A stretch of DNA of 64,000 nt from Streptomyces asoensis (GCF_016860545.1 NZ_BNEB01000001.1:248001-312000); one strand, 5' to 3'. Shown: positions 25,563-34,803, counted from the stretch's first letter. Translations and numbers: made by a program. The notes: generated from the sequence alone by a model not told the origin.

Positions 25563-26377
25563 GCGCGGCCACGATCGACATCGGCACGGCAGCCGACGCC
25601 CGCATCCCGCTGCGCAGCCACCTGCGCCACACCGGCGCGCTCATCCGGCGCAACCTGCTGTGGATCCGGCAGGACCCGGAGTCGATGTTCGACGCGATCC
25701 TGTTCCCGGTGATCTTCACCCTGCTGTTCGTGTACGTCTTCGGCGGCTCGATCGGGCAGTCGCTGGGCGGCGGGCAGCAGGCGTACGTCCAGTACGTCGT
25801 GCCCGGTCTGCTGGCCATGATGGGCATGAACATGGCCCAGGGGGTGGGCACCGGCTTCAACACCGACTTCAACTCCGGTGTCATGGACCGCTTCCGGTCC
25901 CTGCCGATCGGGCGCGGCTCGGTGCTGTTCGCCAAGATCGTGGTGGAGCTGATGCGGATGCTCGTCGCCTGCGCGGTCCTCATGATCGTGGGGGTCCTGG
26001 TCGGCTTCGACATCACCAACTGGCCCGGGATGTTCGGGGCGGTGGGTCTGGCCACCGTGTTCGGCTCGGCGCTGATGTGGGTGTTCCTCACCCTCGGGGT
26101 GACGATGAAGAGCGCGCAGTCGGTGCAGGCCATGGGCTTCCTGGTGCTGATGCCGCTCCAGTTCGGCTCGTCGATCTTCGCGCCGACCGACTCGATGCCG
26201 GGCTGGCTGCGCAACTTCACCGACTACAACCCGCTGTCCTCGCTGGCGGACGCGGCGCGCGGCCTGATGGTGGGCGGTCCGGTCGCGCACGGCCTGTGGG
26301 TGACCCTGGCCTGGTCCGTGGGACTCACCGCGGTGATGGCCCCGGTGGCCATCCACAAGTTCCGCACGAAGGCCTGA
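25559..26377 (+). CDS. DrrB-like ABC-2 transporter permease
   Basis: A 272-residue membrane protein with six helices and the ABC-2 membrane domain. Typical segments are IRRNLLWIRQDPESMFDAIL (amphipathic entry helix), VPGLLAMMGMNMA and RFRSLPIGRGSVLFAK. The conserved FAPTDSMPGWLRNFTDYNPL precedes the last helices. Its ATG overlaps the stop of the ATPase gene (ATGA), indicating coupled translation of a two-subunit exporter. It ends 16 bp from the convergent stop of the SARP gene. The cargo is unknown; the local regulator hints at a specialised metabolite. Confidence 0.95.
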   Translation: MSAATIDIGTAADARIPLRSHLRHTGALIRRNLLWIRQDPESMFDAILFPVIFTLLFVYVFGGSIGQSLGGGQQAYVQYVVPGLLAMMGMNMAQGVGTGFNTDFNSGVMDRFRSLPIGRGSVLFAKIVVELMRMLVACAVLMIVGVLVGFDITNWPGMFGAVGLATVFGSALMWVFLTLGVTMKSAQSVQAMGFLVLMPLQFGSSIFAPTDSMPGWLRNFTDYNPLSSLADAARGLMVGGPVAHGLWVTLAWSVGLTAVMAPVAIHKFRTKA

Positions 26378-26393
26378 GCCGGACACCGCGCGA

Positions 26394-29300
26394 TCACACC
26401 AGGGCGGCGGCCTCCTCGTAGGAGAGGCCGCCGCCCTCGGCGTACGCCCTGACGAACTCGGTGTCGCCGAGCGCACCGCGCGTCCAGGCCATGGCCAGGT
26501 CGCGGGCCTCGCGCTCCACCCGCTGGGGCACGTGGCGCTCGGGCAGCAGGGCCTCGGCGGCGCCCAGGCAGCGGGCGGCGTCCGCGGCGCGGGCACCGCC
26601 GTCCACGCGGGCCACGGAGGCCGCGGCGATGCTGAGGTAGAAGGAGCGCATCTGCGGGGCCATCGCGACGGTCAGCGGATCGGTGGCCCGTTCCAGGGCG
26701 GCCCGGATACCGGTCAGCGCCTGCCCGTACCGGCCGTCGACCGCGTCGAGCCAGGATTCCGCGCCCAGGATGAAGCAGTCGAAGACCGCGAAGTGCCCGA
26801 AGTCGAACTCCTGTCGCAGCAGCGTCAGTTGCTCGCGCGCCTCGGAGTAGCGGCCGCTGACGCCCAGCCAGCCTGCGAGGAAGAGGCGGGCGATGTGCGT
26901 GGCCTCGTGGGCCGCGCGTTCCTCGCCGGCGATGACCTCGCGCAGCAGGCGCTCGCCGCGTTCCTCCTCGCCGGCCTCCAGCAGCGCGCTGCCCAGCCGC
27001 GCCGTGAGGACGGCGGACTGCGAGCGGGCGCCGAGCCGTTCGGCCTGCTCGATGGCGCCCTCGTAGTCGGCGGCGGCCTCGCGGTAGGCGCCCAGGCGCT
27101 CATGGGCCTCGCCGCGCGCGGAGAGGGCCTCGGCGGTGCCCCAGGCGTCGCCCATGCGCCGGAAGATCTCCAGGGCCTCGGCCGCGTCGCTGAAGGCGCT
27201 CCCGGCCCAGTCGGAGCGGTTGGCGAGGATGTTGGCGCGCAGCTGGAGGCAGGAGGCGAGCTCCCACTCGTAGCCGGGTGTGCGGCGGCAGGTGTCGACG
27301 CTGGCGTCGATGATGGCGCGGATCCGGTCCGGGGTGCCCGTCATGATCACGGCGAAGAACCAGAGCATGCCGGGTGCGCGGCAGGTCTGCGGCTGACCGG
27401 GCTGGTAGGTGTCGGCGATCATCCGCAGCTTGGTCTGCGAGGTCGCCGTCTGCCAGGCCTCCATCTCGGTGTCCATGCAGGCCAGATGGGCCAGGTGCAG
27501 ACCGCGCCGGGCCTCGGCGAGGATCTCTCCGGTCATCGGCGGCGGGGCGTCGGTGCAGGACCGCCACACCGGCGCGGCCGGGCGCAAGGGTTCGGCGAAC
27601 GGGTCGGGGCCCAGGGCCATGATCTGCACGCACCAGCCGCGGGCCTCGATGCGCAGGTCGCGCATCTGCCAGTACCAGACGAGGGACAGGGCCAGGCAGA
27701 GCGACTCCTGCTCGTCCCGGGCGGCGACGGCGCGGCCCAGCGCGGTCCGCAGGTTCTCGTACTCGAGCTGGAGACGGTCGATGGCCTCGCGCTGGCCGGG
27801 TCCGCGCAGCAACGGGTCGGTGGTGCGGGCGAGTTCGCGGTAGTACGTCAGATGCGCGCGCTCGGCGGCGGCCCGCCGGCCCGAAGCGTCGAGCCGTTCG
27901 CCCGCGTATTCGGCGACCGTCTCCAGGAGCCGGTAGCGCATGTCGCCGCGGGGGTCCGGGGCGGCGACGACGAGCGACTTGTCGACCAGCGAGGCGAGCG
28001 AGTCGAGGACGGAACGGGGGGCGAACGGGTCGCCGGACGTGCCGGGGGCGGGGTCGGCCGGGCCGCACACGGCCTCGACGGCGGCGAGGTCGCAGCCGCG
28101 GGCGAACACCGACAGCCGGGCCAGGACGTCGCGTTCGTCCTCGTCGAGCAGGTCCCACGACCAGTCGACGACGGCCCGCAGGGTCTGCTGCCGGGGCAGG
28201 ACCGTGCGGCTGCCGGAGGTGAGGAGGCGGAAGCGGTCGTCGAGCCGGTCGGCGATCTGCCGCGGGGTGAGCAGCCGCAGCCGGGCGGCGGCGAGTTCGA
28301 TGGCGAGCGGCAGGCCGTCGAGACGGCGGCAGATCTCCGCGCAGGCGGCCGCGGTCTCCTCGTCGGCATCGGTGCGGAAGCCGGGGCGGGCGGCCGCGCC
28401 GCGGTCGGCGAGCAGCCGCAGCGCGACGGGCTCCGGCAGCGGGTCCAGCGGGCGCAGCACCTCCCCGGGCACGCCGAGGGGCTCGCGGCTGGTGGCCAGC
28501 ACGGTCACCTCCGGACAGCGCGCCAGCAGTTCCTCGACGAGCCGGGCGGCGGCGTCGACCACGTGCTCGCAGTTGTCGAGGACGATCATCATCCGGCGCC
28601 GGGCGCAGTGCTCGACGAGCCGTTCCAGGGGGTCGTCGTGGCGCTCGGCGGCCCGTATCTCCTCGGCTCCGGCGCCGTAGAGCACGGTCTCGCGGGCCCC
28701 GACGGCGGTGAGGACGGCCTGGGGTACGGCGGCCGGGTCGGCGACCGGCGCGAGCTCGGCCACCCAGACGCCGTCGCGTGCGACGTCCGCGGCGCCGTCC
28801 GGCGGGGGTGCGAGGCCGCCGTCGCGCGCCGTCGCGGTCCGGGCGCCGGCGAGGTCCGGGGTCCCGGCGGGCACGCGGTCGCGCACCGGGCTCCCGGCGA
28901 CCGCGCGTGACGCGTCCCGGACGGCCTCGGCCGCTTCCTGTGACAGGCGGGTCTTCCCGGCTCCCCCGGGCCCGAGCAGGGTGACCAGGCGGGCCGAGGC
29001 GAGGTCCTCGCGGAGGGCCGCGATGTCGTTCTCACGGCCGACGAAGGAGGTGAGGCGGGCCCGGAGGTTGCCCAGGGGCGGCGGGGCCGGGGCGGGCGGG
29101 GCCGGCGCACGGCCGCCGGCCGCGGGCCGCGGGCGGACGGACGGCTCGCCGGGGCCTGCCGGCTCGCCCTGCCCGAGCAGTTCGGCGTGCAGGGCCCGCA
29201 GTTCGGGGCCGGGGTCGGTGCCGAGACGGTCCGCGAGCAGCCGCCGGACGTCGTCGTAGGCGGCCAGCGCCTGCGCGGTACGGCCCGCGTCGCGCAGGGC

Positions 29301-29894
29301 GCGCAGGCGCAGCGCCTGGAGGGGCTCGTCGAGCGGGTGGGCGTCGCACAGGGCGGTGAGTTCGGGCAGCGACCGTTCGGCCTGGCCCAGCGCGATCGCG
29401 GCGGTGTGCCGGGCGCGTACCGCGTCGAGGCGGCGGGCCTCCCGGCGGGCCGCCTCGGCGGCCCGGTCGGGCAGGTCGGCGAGGGCGGGGCCGTGCCACA
29501 GGGCGAGGGCGTCGTCGAGGACGACGGCCGCCTTGGCGGGATCGCCGTCGGCGAGCGCGCGCAGACCGTCGGCGGTCAGCCGCTCGAAACGGTGCAGGTC
29601 GACGTCGTCGGGGGCGGCCGCCAGCCGGTAGCCGCCCTCGGCGGAGTCGACGGCGTCCGGGCCGAGGGCCCGGCGCAGCCGGCCGACCAGCGCCTGCAAC
29701 GCGCCCTGCTCGTCGGCGGGCGGGTCCCCGGCCCACACCTCCTCCACGAGCAGCCCGGCGGGTACGCTCCGGCCCGCCCGCAACGCCAGCACGGTCAGCA
29801 GGGCGCGCAGCCGGGCGCCGCCGACGGAGACGGGGACGCCGTCCGGACGGAGTGCCTGGGTGGTGCCGAGGATGCGGTAGCGCACGGGGTCCAT
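26394..29894 (-). CDS. Large SARP regulator with NB-ARC ATPase and TPR-like repeats (AfsR-like)
   Basis: A 1166-residue multidomain activator. Residues 1-93 are an OmpR-type winged helix (RYRILGTTQALRPDG; GGYRLAA). Residues 95-242 are the bacterial transcriptional activator domain (HRFERLTADGLRAL; YDDVRRLLADRLGTDPGPEL). A Pro-rich linker leads to an NB-ARC ATPase with VGREND (285), Walker A GPGGAGKT (308-315), Walker B MIVLDNCEHV and LATSREPLGV. The last 450 residues are TPR-like helices. A low-complexity insert of about 45 residues follows Walker A, more than AfsR usually has. GGAGAGA precedes the ATG. It converges on the DrrAB genes, whose promoter carries SARP-type heptamers, making that exporter a likely target. 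Confidence 0.93.
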   Translation of the reverse strand: MDPVRYRILGTTQALRPDGVPVSVGGARLRALLTVLALRAGRSVPAGLLVEEVWAGDPPADEQGALQALVGRLRRALGPDAVDSAEGGYRLAAAPDDVDLHRFERLTADGLRALADGDPAKAAVVLDDALALWHGPALADLPDRAAEAARREARRLDAVRARHTAAIALGQAERSLPELTALCDAHPLDEPLQALRLRALRDAGRTAQALAAYDDVRRLLADRLGTDPGPELRALHAELLGQGEPAGPGEPSVRPRPAAGGRAPAPPAPAPPPLGNLRARLTSFVGRENDIAALREDLASARLVTLLGPGGAGKTRLSQEAAEAVRDASRAVAGSPVRDRVPAGTPDLAGARTATARDGGLAPPPDGAADVARDGVWVAELAPVADPAAVPQAVLTAVGARETVLYGAGAEEIRAAERHDDPLERLVEHCARRRMMIVLDNCEHVVDAAARLVEELLARCPEVTVLATSREPLGVPGEVLRPLDPLPEPVALRLLADRGAAARPGFRTDADEETAAACAEICRRLDGLPLAIELAAARLRLLTPRQIADRLDDRFRLLTSGSRTVLPRQQTLRAVVDWSWDLLDEDERDVLARLSVFARGCDLAAVEAVCGPADPAPGTSGDPFAPRSVLDSLASLVDKSLVVAAPDPRGDMRYRLLETVAEYAGERLDASGRRAAAERAHLTYYRELARTTDPLLRGPGQREAIDRLQLEYENLRTALGRAVAARDEQESLCLALSLVWYWQMRDLRIEARGWCVQIMALGPDPFAEPLRPAAPVWRSCTDAPPPMTGEILAEARRGLHLAHLACMDTEMEAWQTATSQTKLRMIADTYQPGQPQTCRAPGMLWFFAVIMTGTPDRIRAIIDASVDTCRRTPGYEWELASCLQLRANILANRSDWAGSAFSDAAEALEIFRRMGDAWGTAEALSARGEAHERLGAYREAAADYEGAIEQAERLGARSQSAVLTARLGSALLEAGEEERGERLLREVIAGEERAAHEATHIARLFLAGWLGVSGRYSEAREQLTLLRQEFDFGHFAVFDCFILGAESWLDAVDGRYGQALTGIRAALERATDPLTVAMAPQMRSFYLSIAAASVARVDGGARAADAARCLGAAEALLPERHVPQRVEREARDLAMAWTRGALGDTEFVRAYAEGGGLSYEEAAALV
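26401..26437. terminator. Terminator-like hairpin inside the SARP 3' coding end
   Basis: AGGGCGGCGGCCTCCT (26401-26416), CGT loop, then AGGAG-A-GGCCGCCGCCCT (26420-26437): 16 paired bases with a single bulge. It encodes the last 14 residues of the SARP protein (EGGGLSYEEAAALV) and starts 23 bp past the DrrB stop, so it could terminate the exporter transcript. Confidence 0.65.
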
Positions 29895-30067
29895 TCTCTC
29901 CGGAGGGGACGGGGACGGTCACGGGGTTGCGGCGGGGTGGCGCGAGCCGGACGTCCCCGGATCACGGGCCCCAGGAACCGGGGGCCGGTCGCGGAACGTT
30001 TTCCCGTTGCGTCCCGGCCGGGTACGGTCGGGCAGTTCCACACGCGCGTACGAACTCAGGGGGCCCC

Positions 30068-30868
30068 ATGACCACCGCCACCACCCGCAGTGCCGAGCGG
30101 AGGATCAGTCCCGTCTTCCTCGGGATCCTGGCCGTCACGGCGGTCACCGGCTGGGCGACCTGGACGGGGTTCGCCGAGCAGCCGGGCGTGGCGGTGTTCC
30201 TGTTCGTCACGGCCGCCTGGATCGTCTCCCTGTGCCTGCACGAGTACGCCCACGCGCGTACGGCCCTGCACAGCGGTGACATCTCGATCGGCGCGAAGGG
30301 GTACCTCACGCTGAACCCGCTGAAGTACACGCACGCGCTGCTCAGCGTGGTGCTGCCGGTGCTGTTCGTGATCATGGGCGGGATCGGTCTGCCGGGCGGC
30401 GCGGTCTTCATCGAGCGGGCGCGGATCCGGGGCCGGTGGCGGCACAGCCTGATCTCGGCGGCCGGCCCGCTGACGAACGTGCTGTTCGCGGTGGTGTGCA
30501 CGGCGCCGTTCTGGCTGGACGCGCTGGACGGCGTGCCGGCCGACTTCCGGTTCGCGCTCGCCTTCCTCGCCCTGCTCCAGGTGTCCGCGGCGATCCTGAA
30601 CTTCCTTCCGGTGCCCGGTCTGGACGGCTACGGGGTGATCGAGCCGTGGCTGTCGTACGGCGTCAAGCGGCAGGTGGAGCCGTTCGCGCCGTTCGGCCTG
30701 CTGTTCGTGTTCGCGCTGCTGTGGGTCCCGTCGGTCAACGGGATGTTCTTCGACCTGGTGGACACGGTGCTGCGCGGCCTCGGGATCGGCGACTTCGAGA
30801 CGTACTGCGGTCAGTCGCTGTACCGCTTCTGGGAGGGCACGAACGAGTACTGCGCGATCAGCCGGTGA
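30068..30868 (+). CDS. M50-family membrane metalloprotease (site-2-protease-like)
   Basis: A 266-residue membrane protein with about six hydrophobic segments. The zinc motif HExxH is in SLCLHEYAHARTA (residues about 56-68). The second M50 motif appears as LNFLPVPGLDGYGV with the metal Asp; GAVFIERARIRGRWRHSLIS and AAGPLTNVLFAV are conserved surroundings. Members cut membrane proteins within the bilayer, often anti-sigma factors; no such partner lies nearby. The ATG at 30068 has CAGGGGG just upstream. Its last 11 bases overlap the convergent small-membrane-protein gene. Confidence 0.9.
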   Translation: MTTATTRSAERRISPVFLGILAVTAVTGWATWTGFAEQPGVAVFLFVTAAWIVSLCLHEYAHARTALHSGDISIGAKGYLTLNPLKYTHALLSVVLPVLFVIMGGIGLPGGAVFIERARIRGRWRHSLISAAGPLTNVLFAVVCTAPFWLDALDGVPADFRFALAFLALLQVSAAILNFLPVPGLDGYGVIEPWLSYGVKRQVEPFAPFGLLFVFALLWVPSVNGMFFDLVDTVLRGLGIGDFETYCGQSLYRFWEGTNEYCAISR

Positions 30869-31076
30869 CGTCGGTGCCCGCGGTCCTGCGCAGCTTCTCC
30901 CGCTTCAGGTAGTACCAGGTCATGTTGGAGGACAGGCCCGCGAGCAGCACCCAGACGATGCCGAGGAGGCTGCCCCGGGCGAAGGAGACGACGGCCGCGG
31001 CCACGGCGAGGACGCAGACGACGAGGGTGTAGAGGGCGAGTCGCCGGGTCGGGCCGGGCGGGGGCAGCGGGGGCAT
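30858..31076 (-). CDS. Small two-helix membrane protein
   Basis: A 72-residue protein with two hydrophobic helices (LALYTLVVCVLAVAAAVVSF and GIVWVLLAGLSSNMTWYYL) and a basic C-terminal tail. The ATG at 31076 has AGGAGAA about 8 nt upstream; a longer frame would read through that ribosome site. It lies downstream of npdG on the same strand, 77 bp away, and overlaps the M50 protease gene tail to tail. It resembles a small conserved Streptomyces membrane protein of unknown role. Confidence 0.75.
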   Translation of the reverse strand: MPPLPPPGPTRRLALYTLVVCVLAVAAAVVSFARGSLLGIVWVLLAGLSSNMTWYYLKREKLRRTAGTDVTG

Positions 31077-31152
31077 GGATCCGGTTCTCCTGTCGGGGGA
31101 CACTGCTGGGCCGGCTCCGAGGGGCCGGCTGGGACCAGTGTCCCCCATGGGC

Positions 31153-31881
31153 TCAGACGTCCGTGACGCGCAGGCCCGCGTGCGCCTTGTAGCGGCGGTT
31201 GACGGAGATCAGGTTGGCGACCAGGGACTCCACTTGATGGGCGTTGCGCAGCCGCCCGGCGAAGACTCCGCGCATGCCGGGGATGCGGCCGGCCAGCGCC
31301 TGCACGATCTCGACGTCGGCCCGCTCCTCGCCGAGCACCATGACGTCGGTGTCGATCTCGTCGATCTCCGGGTCCTGGAGGAGGACCGCGGAGAGGTGGT
31401 GGAACGCGGCGGCGACGCGCGAGTCCGGCAGCAGGGCGGCGGCCTGCTCGGCGGCGCTGCCCTCCTGCGGCTTCAGGGCGTAGGCGCCCTTCTTGTCGAA
31501 GCCGAGCGGGTTGACGCAGTCGACGACCAGCTTGCCGGCCAGTTCCTCGCGCAGGGACTCCAGGGTCTTGCCGTGGCCCTCCCACGGCACGGCGACGATC
31601 ACGATGTCGCTGCGGCGCGCGGTCTCGGCGTTGTCGGCGCCCTCGACGCCGTGCCCGAGCTCCTCGGCGGCGGCGAGCGCGCGGTCGGCGGCACGCGACC
31701 CGATGATCACCTTCTGACCGGCCTTGGCCAGCCGGTAGGCGAGACCCTTGCCCTGCGGGCCGGTCCCGCCGAGCACGCCGACGACGAGACCGGAGACGTC
31801 GGGGAGGTCCCACGGGTCCTTGGCGGGGGCCTTCGCCGGGGCTGCCGAGGAGGCGTTCTGTGCACTGTCGGTAGAGGTCAT
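31153..31881 (-). CDS. npdG: NADPH-dependent F420 reductase
   Basis: A 242-residue F420H2:NADP+ oxidoreductase that moves hydride between NADP and the deazaflavin cofactor F420. Residues about 33-55 hold the Rossmann motif VVGVLGGTGPQGKGLAYRLA, followed by VIIGSRAADRA; further on are VIVAVPWEGH, KLVVDCVNPLGFDKKG and FHHLSAVLL, all typical of NpdG/Fno. A 28-residue Ala-rich extension precedes the domain. It supplies F420H2 for actinomycete reductases and oxidases. The small membrane protein gene follows on the same strand. Confidence 0.94.
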   Translation of the reverse strand: MTSTDSAQNASSAAPAKAPAKDPWDLPDVSGLVVGVLGGTGPQGKGLAYRLAKAGQKVIIGSRAADRALAAAEELGHGVEGADNAETARRSDIVIVAVPWEGHGKTLESLREELAGKLVVDCVNPLGFDKKGAYALKPQEGSAAEQAAALLPDSRVAAAFHHLSAVLLQDPEIDEIDTDVMVLGEERADVEIVQALAGRIPGMRGVFAGRLRNAHQVESLVANLISVNRRYKAHAGLRVTDV

Positions 31882-31984
31882 GGGCCGACTTTACGTGGGC
31901 GTGCGGCAGGGCCCTTCGTCATGTCGGGTGAACGCACGGCGAAGCCCGTACGGGCGGCGGCCGGGTGCGGCACGATGCGGCCGC

Positions 31985-32581
31985 ATGGACGCCGTACGGG
32001 TCGCGCTGCTGCGCGAGGTGCTCGCCGGGACCGAGTGGCTGGGGGCCACGCGGAGGTTCGCCGCGGTGCTGCGGGCGTCGGTCGTGTCGCACGGCGGCGG
32101 GCTGCTGCTGGCGGGCTCGGCGGCGTACGAACCCTGGCATCTCGCGGCGCATCTGGTGGACGAGGCAGCGTGGTCGGGCACGCCGGAGCTGGCCCCGACC
32201 CTCGTCCGGCACGACGCGCGTCCGGGCGACCCGGCGCACCTGGCGGTGGGCCTGGGCCGGATCGAGGCGGCCCGGCGGGGCGAGACACTGCTGGTGGCGT
32301 CGCCGTCGGGGGACGCGCCGCTCCTGGAGCGGGTGTCGGACGCCCGCCGGACCGGGGTCCTGGTCCTGGCGCTGGGCCCCGCCGAGGACGAGCTGACGGC
32401 TCTGGCGCACGAGTCGCTGGCCGTGCCGGACGGTTCCGAGCTGGACCTGGACACGGTGCAGCACCTGGTGAGCGCGGCGGCCGGGGAGACACCGGCGCCG
32501 ACGCGCGGGCGCCGGCGGCTGGCCGACCGGCTCTCCCACCTGGCCGAACGGCTGACGGCGCCGCCCCCGCCCCCTTGGTGA
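31985..32581 (+). CDS. Protein with SIS-like (sugar isomerase) fold features
   Basis: A 198-residue cytoplasmic protein without a confident family match. The order [20 protein letters not shown] ... [20 protein letters not shown] ... [11 protein letters not shown] ... [15 protein letters not shown] follows the strand-helix layout of SIS domains, with ASPSGDAP at the phosphosugar-loop position. Key Ser/Thr residues are partly preserved, so sugar-phosphate binding is possible. The ATG at 31985 lacks a good ribosome site. It is divergent from npdG and convergent with the next small gene. Confidence 0.65.
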   Translation: MDAVRVALLREVLAGTEWLGATRRFAAVLRASVVSHGGGLLLAGSAAYEPWHLAAHLVDEAAWSGTPELAPTLVRHDARPGDPAHLAVGLGRIEAARRGETLLVASPSGDAPLLERVSDARRTGVLVLALGPAEDELTALAHESLAVPDGSELDLDTVQHLVSAAAGETPAPTRGRRRLADRLSHLAERLTAPPPPPW

Positions 32582-32597
32582 CCCCCCGGGCCGGCGG

Positions 32598-32828
32598 TCA
32601 GTCGTCGCCGGGGCCCGCCGCCGGGGCGTCGTGCCACTTGGGATCGTTCTCCCACTCAAGGTTGCGCTCGCGGGCGGTCTGCATCGCGTGCTCGGCCTCC
32701 GCGCGGTTCGGGTACGGACCGAAGCGGTCCTTGGCGGGGCAGTCCGGGCCCTCCTCGACCTTCTTGTGCTCCAGGCAGTAGTACCACTCGCCCGGTTTGC
32801 CGGTGGTGCTCTTCTTGAACAGGGGCAT
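32598..32828 (-). CDS. Small conserved SPOR-like protein
   Basis: A 76-residue hydrophilic protein starting [20 protein letters not shown], then [26 protein letters not shown]. The W-Y-Y-C ... F-G-P-Y segment followed by an alpha helix is the pattern of a minimal SPOR-like or SPFH-neighbour domain; two Cys could bind metal. GAGAGGAG lies 6 nt before the ATG at 32828, which fixes the start. Divergent from map. Function unknown. Confidence 0.75.
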   Translation of the reverse strand: MPLFKKSTTGKPGEWYYCLEHKKVEEGPDCPAKDRFGPYPNRAEAEHAMQTARERNLEWENDPKWHDAPAAGPGDD

Positions 32829-32872
32829 GACGGCTCCTCTCGACACCGACATGTTCCCCCAAGGCCGCTCGT

Positions 32873-32878
32873 TAGACT
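32873..32878 (+). promoter_or_regulatory. -10 box of a leaderless map promoter
   Basis: TAGACT ends 7 bases before the ATG at 32886, giving a predicted start of transcription at the initiation codon. No ribosome site lies between. Confidence 0.5.
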
Positions 32879-32885
32879 CACTGGC

Positions 32886-33743
32886 ATGTCTGGCCAGTCG
32901 CTGCTCGTCCCGGGGGAGCTGTCCCCCATCCGTTCGGTGCCCGGAAACATCCGCCGCCCCGAGTACGTCGGCAAGCCCGCCCCGACGCCGTACACCGGGC
33001 CGGAGGTGCAGACGCCCGAGACGATCGAGGCGATGCGCCGGGCCGGCCGGATCGCCGCGCAGGCGATGGCGGAGGCCGCGAAGCTGATCTCGCCGGGGGT
33101 CACCACCGACGAACTCGACAAGGTGGCGCACGAGTACATGTGCGACCACGGCGCCTACCCGTCGACGCTGGGCTACCGGGGCTTCCCGAAGTCCCTGTGC
33201 ACGAGCGTCAACGAGGTCATCTGCCACGGCATCCCGGACTCGACCGTGCTGCGCGACGGCGACATCGTCAACCTCGACGTGACGGCGTACATCGGCGGGG
33301 TGCACGGGGACAACAACGCCACGTACCTGGTCGGGGACGTCGACGAGGAGTCGCGGCTGCTGGTGGAGCGGACCCGGGAGTCCCTGGAGCGGGCGATCAA
33401 GGCGGTCAGGCCCGGCCGGCAGATCAACATCATCGGGCGGGTCATCGAGTCGTACGCGAAGCGGTTCGGCTACGGCGTGGTGCGCGACTTCACGGGACAC
33501 GGGATCAACACGTCGTTCCACTCGGGGCTGATCGTCCCGCACTACGACAGCCCGCACGCGACGACGGTCATCCGGCCCGGGATGACGTTCACCATCGAGC
33601 CGATGCTGACGCTCGGCACGCACGAGTACGACATGTGGGACGACGGCTGGACCGTGGTGACCAAGGACCGAAGGCGCACGGCCCAGTTCGAGCACACGCT
33701 GGTGGTGACCGAGACGGGGGCGGAGATCCTCACCCTGCCGTAG
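32886..33743 (+). CDS. map: Type I methionine aminopeptidase
   Basis: A 285-residue enzyme removing N-terminal Met from new proteins. The five metal ligands are visible in [16 protein letters not shown] (Asp, Asp), GHGIN (His), TIEPML (Glu) and AQFEHT (Glu). The substrate-site His is in CHGIPD. Residues 1-45 form the Pro-rich N-terminal extension of actinobacterial MetAP1b (about 285 aa), compared with 264 aa in E. coli. The ATG at 32886 follows a TAGACT box with leaderless spacing. Confidence 0.96.
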   Translation: MSGQSLLVPGELSPIRSVPGNIRRPEYVGKPAPTPYTGPEVQTPETIEAMRRAGRIAAQAMAEAAKLISPGVTTDELDKVAHEYMCDHGAYPSTLGYRGFPKSLCTSVNEVICHGIPDSTVLRDGDIVNLDVTAYIGGVHGDNNATYLVGDVDEESRLLVERTRESLERAIKAVRPGRQINIIGRVIESYAKRFGYGVVRDFTGHGINTSFHSGLIVPHYDSPHATTVIRPGMTFTIEPMLTLGTHEYDMWDDGWTVVTKDRRRTAQFEHTLVVTETGAEILTLP

Positions 33744-33858
33744 AGCCGTCCGCGCGCCGAGCCCGCTCCCTCCGGGGGCGGGCTTTCCGCTGCCATGGGC
33801 GGTTTTTACCGACTCCCCGTCGGAAAGGTTGCCGACAGGCCGTCGACAAAACATTGAC

Positions 33859-33877
33859 TTAGGTAACCCTAACCACA
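33859..33877 (+). promoter_or_regulatory. Iron box before the heme-oxygenase gene
   Basis: TTAGGTAACCCTAACCACA matches the DmdR/IdeR consensus TTAGGTTAGGCTAACCTAA at 14 of 19 positions. It abuts a TTGACT -35-like hexamer (33854-33859), so iron-loaded repressor would block transcription. Confidence 0.75.
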
Positions 33878-33890
33878 GAGACTCGGGTGC

Positions 33891-34538
33891 ATGGACTCCT
33901 TCTCGACAGTCATCCGCACCGCGTCCCACGAGCAGCACATGGAGGCGGAGACCTCGACGTTCATGAGCGACCTGCTCGGCGGCAGGCTCGGCATGGACGC
34001 CTACGCGCGCTACACCGAGCAACTGTGGTTCGTGTACGAGGCGCTGGAGGCCGGGGCCGCGCGGCTGGCGGCGGATCCGGTAGCCGGCCCCTTCGTGCGG
34101 CCGGAACTGTTCCGGCTCCCCGCACTGGAGCGGGACCTGGCGCATCTGCGCGGCGCCGGATGGCGGTCGGGCCTGTCCGCCCTCCCGGCGACCGAGGCCT
34201 ACGCGGCGCGGGTGCGGGAGTGCGCCGAGCGCTGGCCGGCCGGGTACGTCGCCCACCACTACACGCGCTACCTGGGCGACCTCTCCGGCGGGCAGATCAT
34301 CCGCGACAGGGCGGAGCGGACGTGGGGCTTCGCGCGCAAGGGCGACGGCGTGCGCTTCTACGTCTTCGAGGAGATAGCCAACCCGGCGGCGTTCAAGCGC
34401 GGATACCGGGAGCTGCTGGACGGGGTGCGCGCGGACGACCTGGAGAAGCAGCGGGTCGTGAGCGAGTGCAGGCGCGCCTTTGCGCTGAACACGGCCGTCT
34501 TCGGGGCGCTGGGCGCGGAGTTCCCGCTCTCGGCCTGA
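33891..34538 (+). CDS. hmuO: Biliverdin-producing heme oxygenase
   Basis: A 215-residue heme oxygenase that opens heme to biliverdin, CO and Fe2+. The proximal His is H16 in SHEQHMEAETSTFMSDLLGG, which aligns with the HmuO/HO-1 helix. The distal helix carries the family signature HHYTRYLGDLSGGQII (residues about 123-138). Length is the usual 215. An iron box in the promoter indicates expression under iron starvation, releasing iron from heme. A strong terminator follows. Confidence 0.96.
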   Translation: MDSFSTVIRTASHEQHMEAETSTFMSDLLGGRLGMDAYARYTEQLWFVYEALEAGAARLAADPVAGPFVRPELFRLPALERDLAHLRGAGWRSGLSALPATEAYAARVRECAERWPAGYVAHHYTRYLGDLSGGQIIRDRAERTWGFARKGDGVRFYVFEEIANPAAFKRGYRELLDGVRADDLEKQRVVSECRRAFALNTAVFGALGAEFPLSA

Positions 34539-34557
34539 GCCGGCCCGCCAGGACGGA

Positions 34558-34591
34558 CCGGGCCCCCTCGCTCCGTCGCGAGGGGGCCCGG
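34558..34591. terminator. Bidirectional terminator after hmuO
   Basis: Perfect 14-bp arms CCGGGCCCCCTCGC (34558-34571) and GCGAGGGGGCCCGG (34578-34591), loop TCCGTC. It lies between convergent hmuO and the secreted-peptide gene. Confidence 0.92.
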
Positions 34592-34599
34592 CGTGCGTC

Positions 34600-34803
34600 T
34601 CAGAACCGGTCGCAGTGCTTGCCGGCCCAGAAGATGTCGGCCGACACCGTGTCGACCGCGCCAACGTACGGGCTACAGACGCCTTCCTCCCCGCCGAAGT
34701 GGTGGTGCTGGCGGGGGCCCTCGTCGGCGGTGGCGGTCGTGGCGCCGGCGGCGGCGAGAGCGATACCCAGGACGGTTGCGGCGAGGACTGAACGGATACG
34801 CAT
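34600..34803 (-). CDS. Small secreted two-cysteine protein
   Basis: A 67-residue precursor. Residues 1-29 are a signal peptide (MRIRSVLAATVLGIALAAAG, cleavage likely after ATTATA or nearby). The mature 35-40 residues contain HHHF, a VCSPYVG motif and a C-terminal CDRF, so one disulfide is possible. GAGAGGAA precedes the ATG at 34803; a longer frame upstream has no such site. It lies between two iron-regulated units but nothing in it shows an iron role. Family not recognised. Confidence 0.7.
   Translation of the reverse strand: MRIRSVLAATVLGIALAAAGATTATADEGPRQHHHFGGEEGVCSPYVGAVDTVSADIFWAGKHCDRF

Noticed and set aside
26532..28910. 792-codon plus-strand frame inside the SARP gene
   Set aside because: Antisense frame of the SARP gene, Gly/Gln/Arg-rich, no ribosome site or domain.
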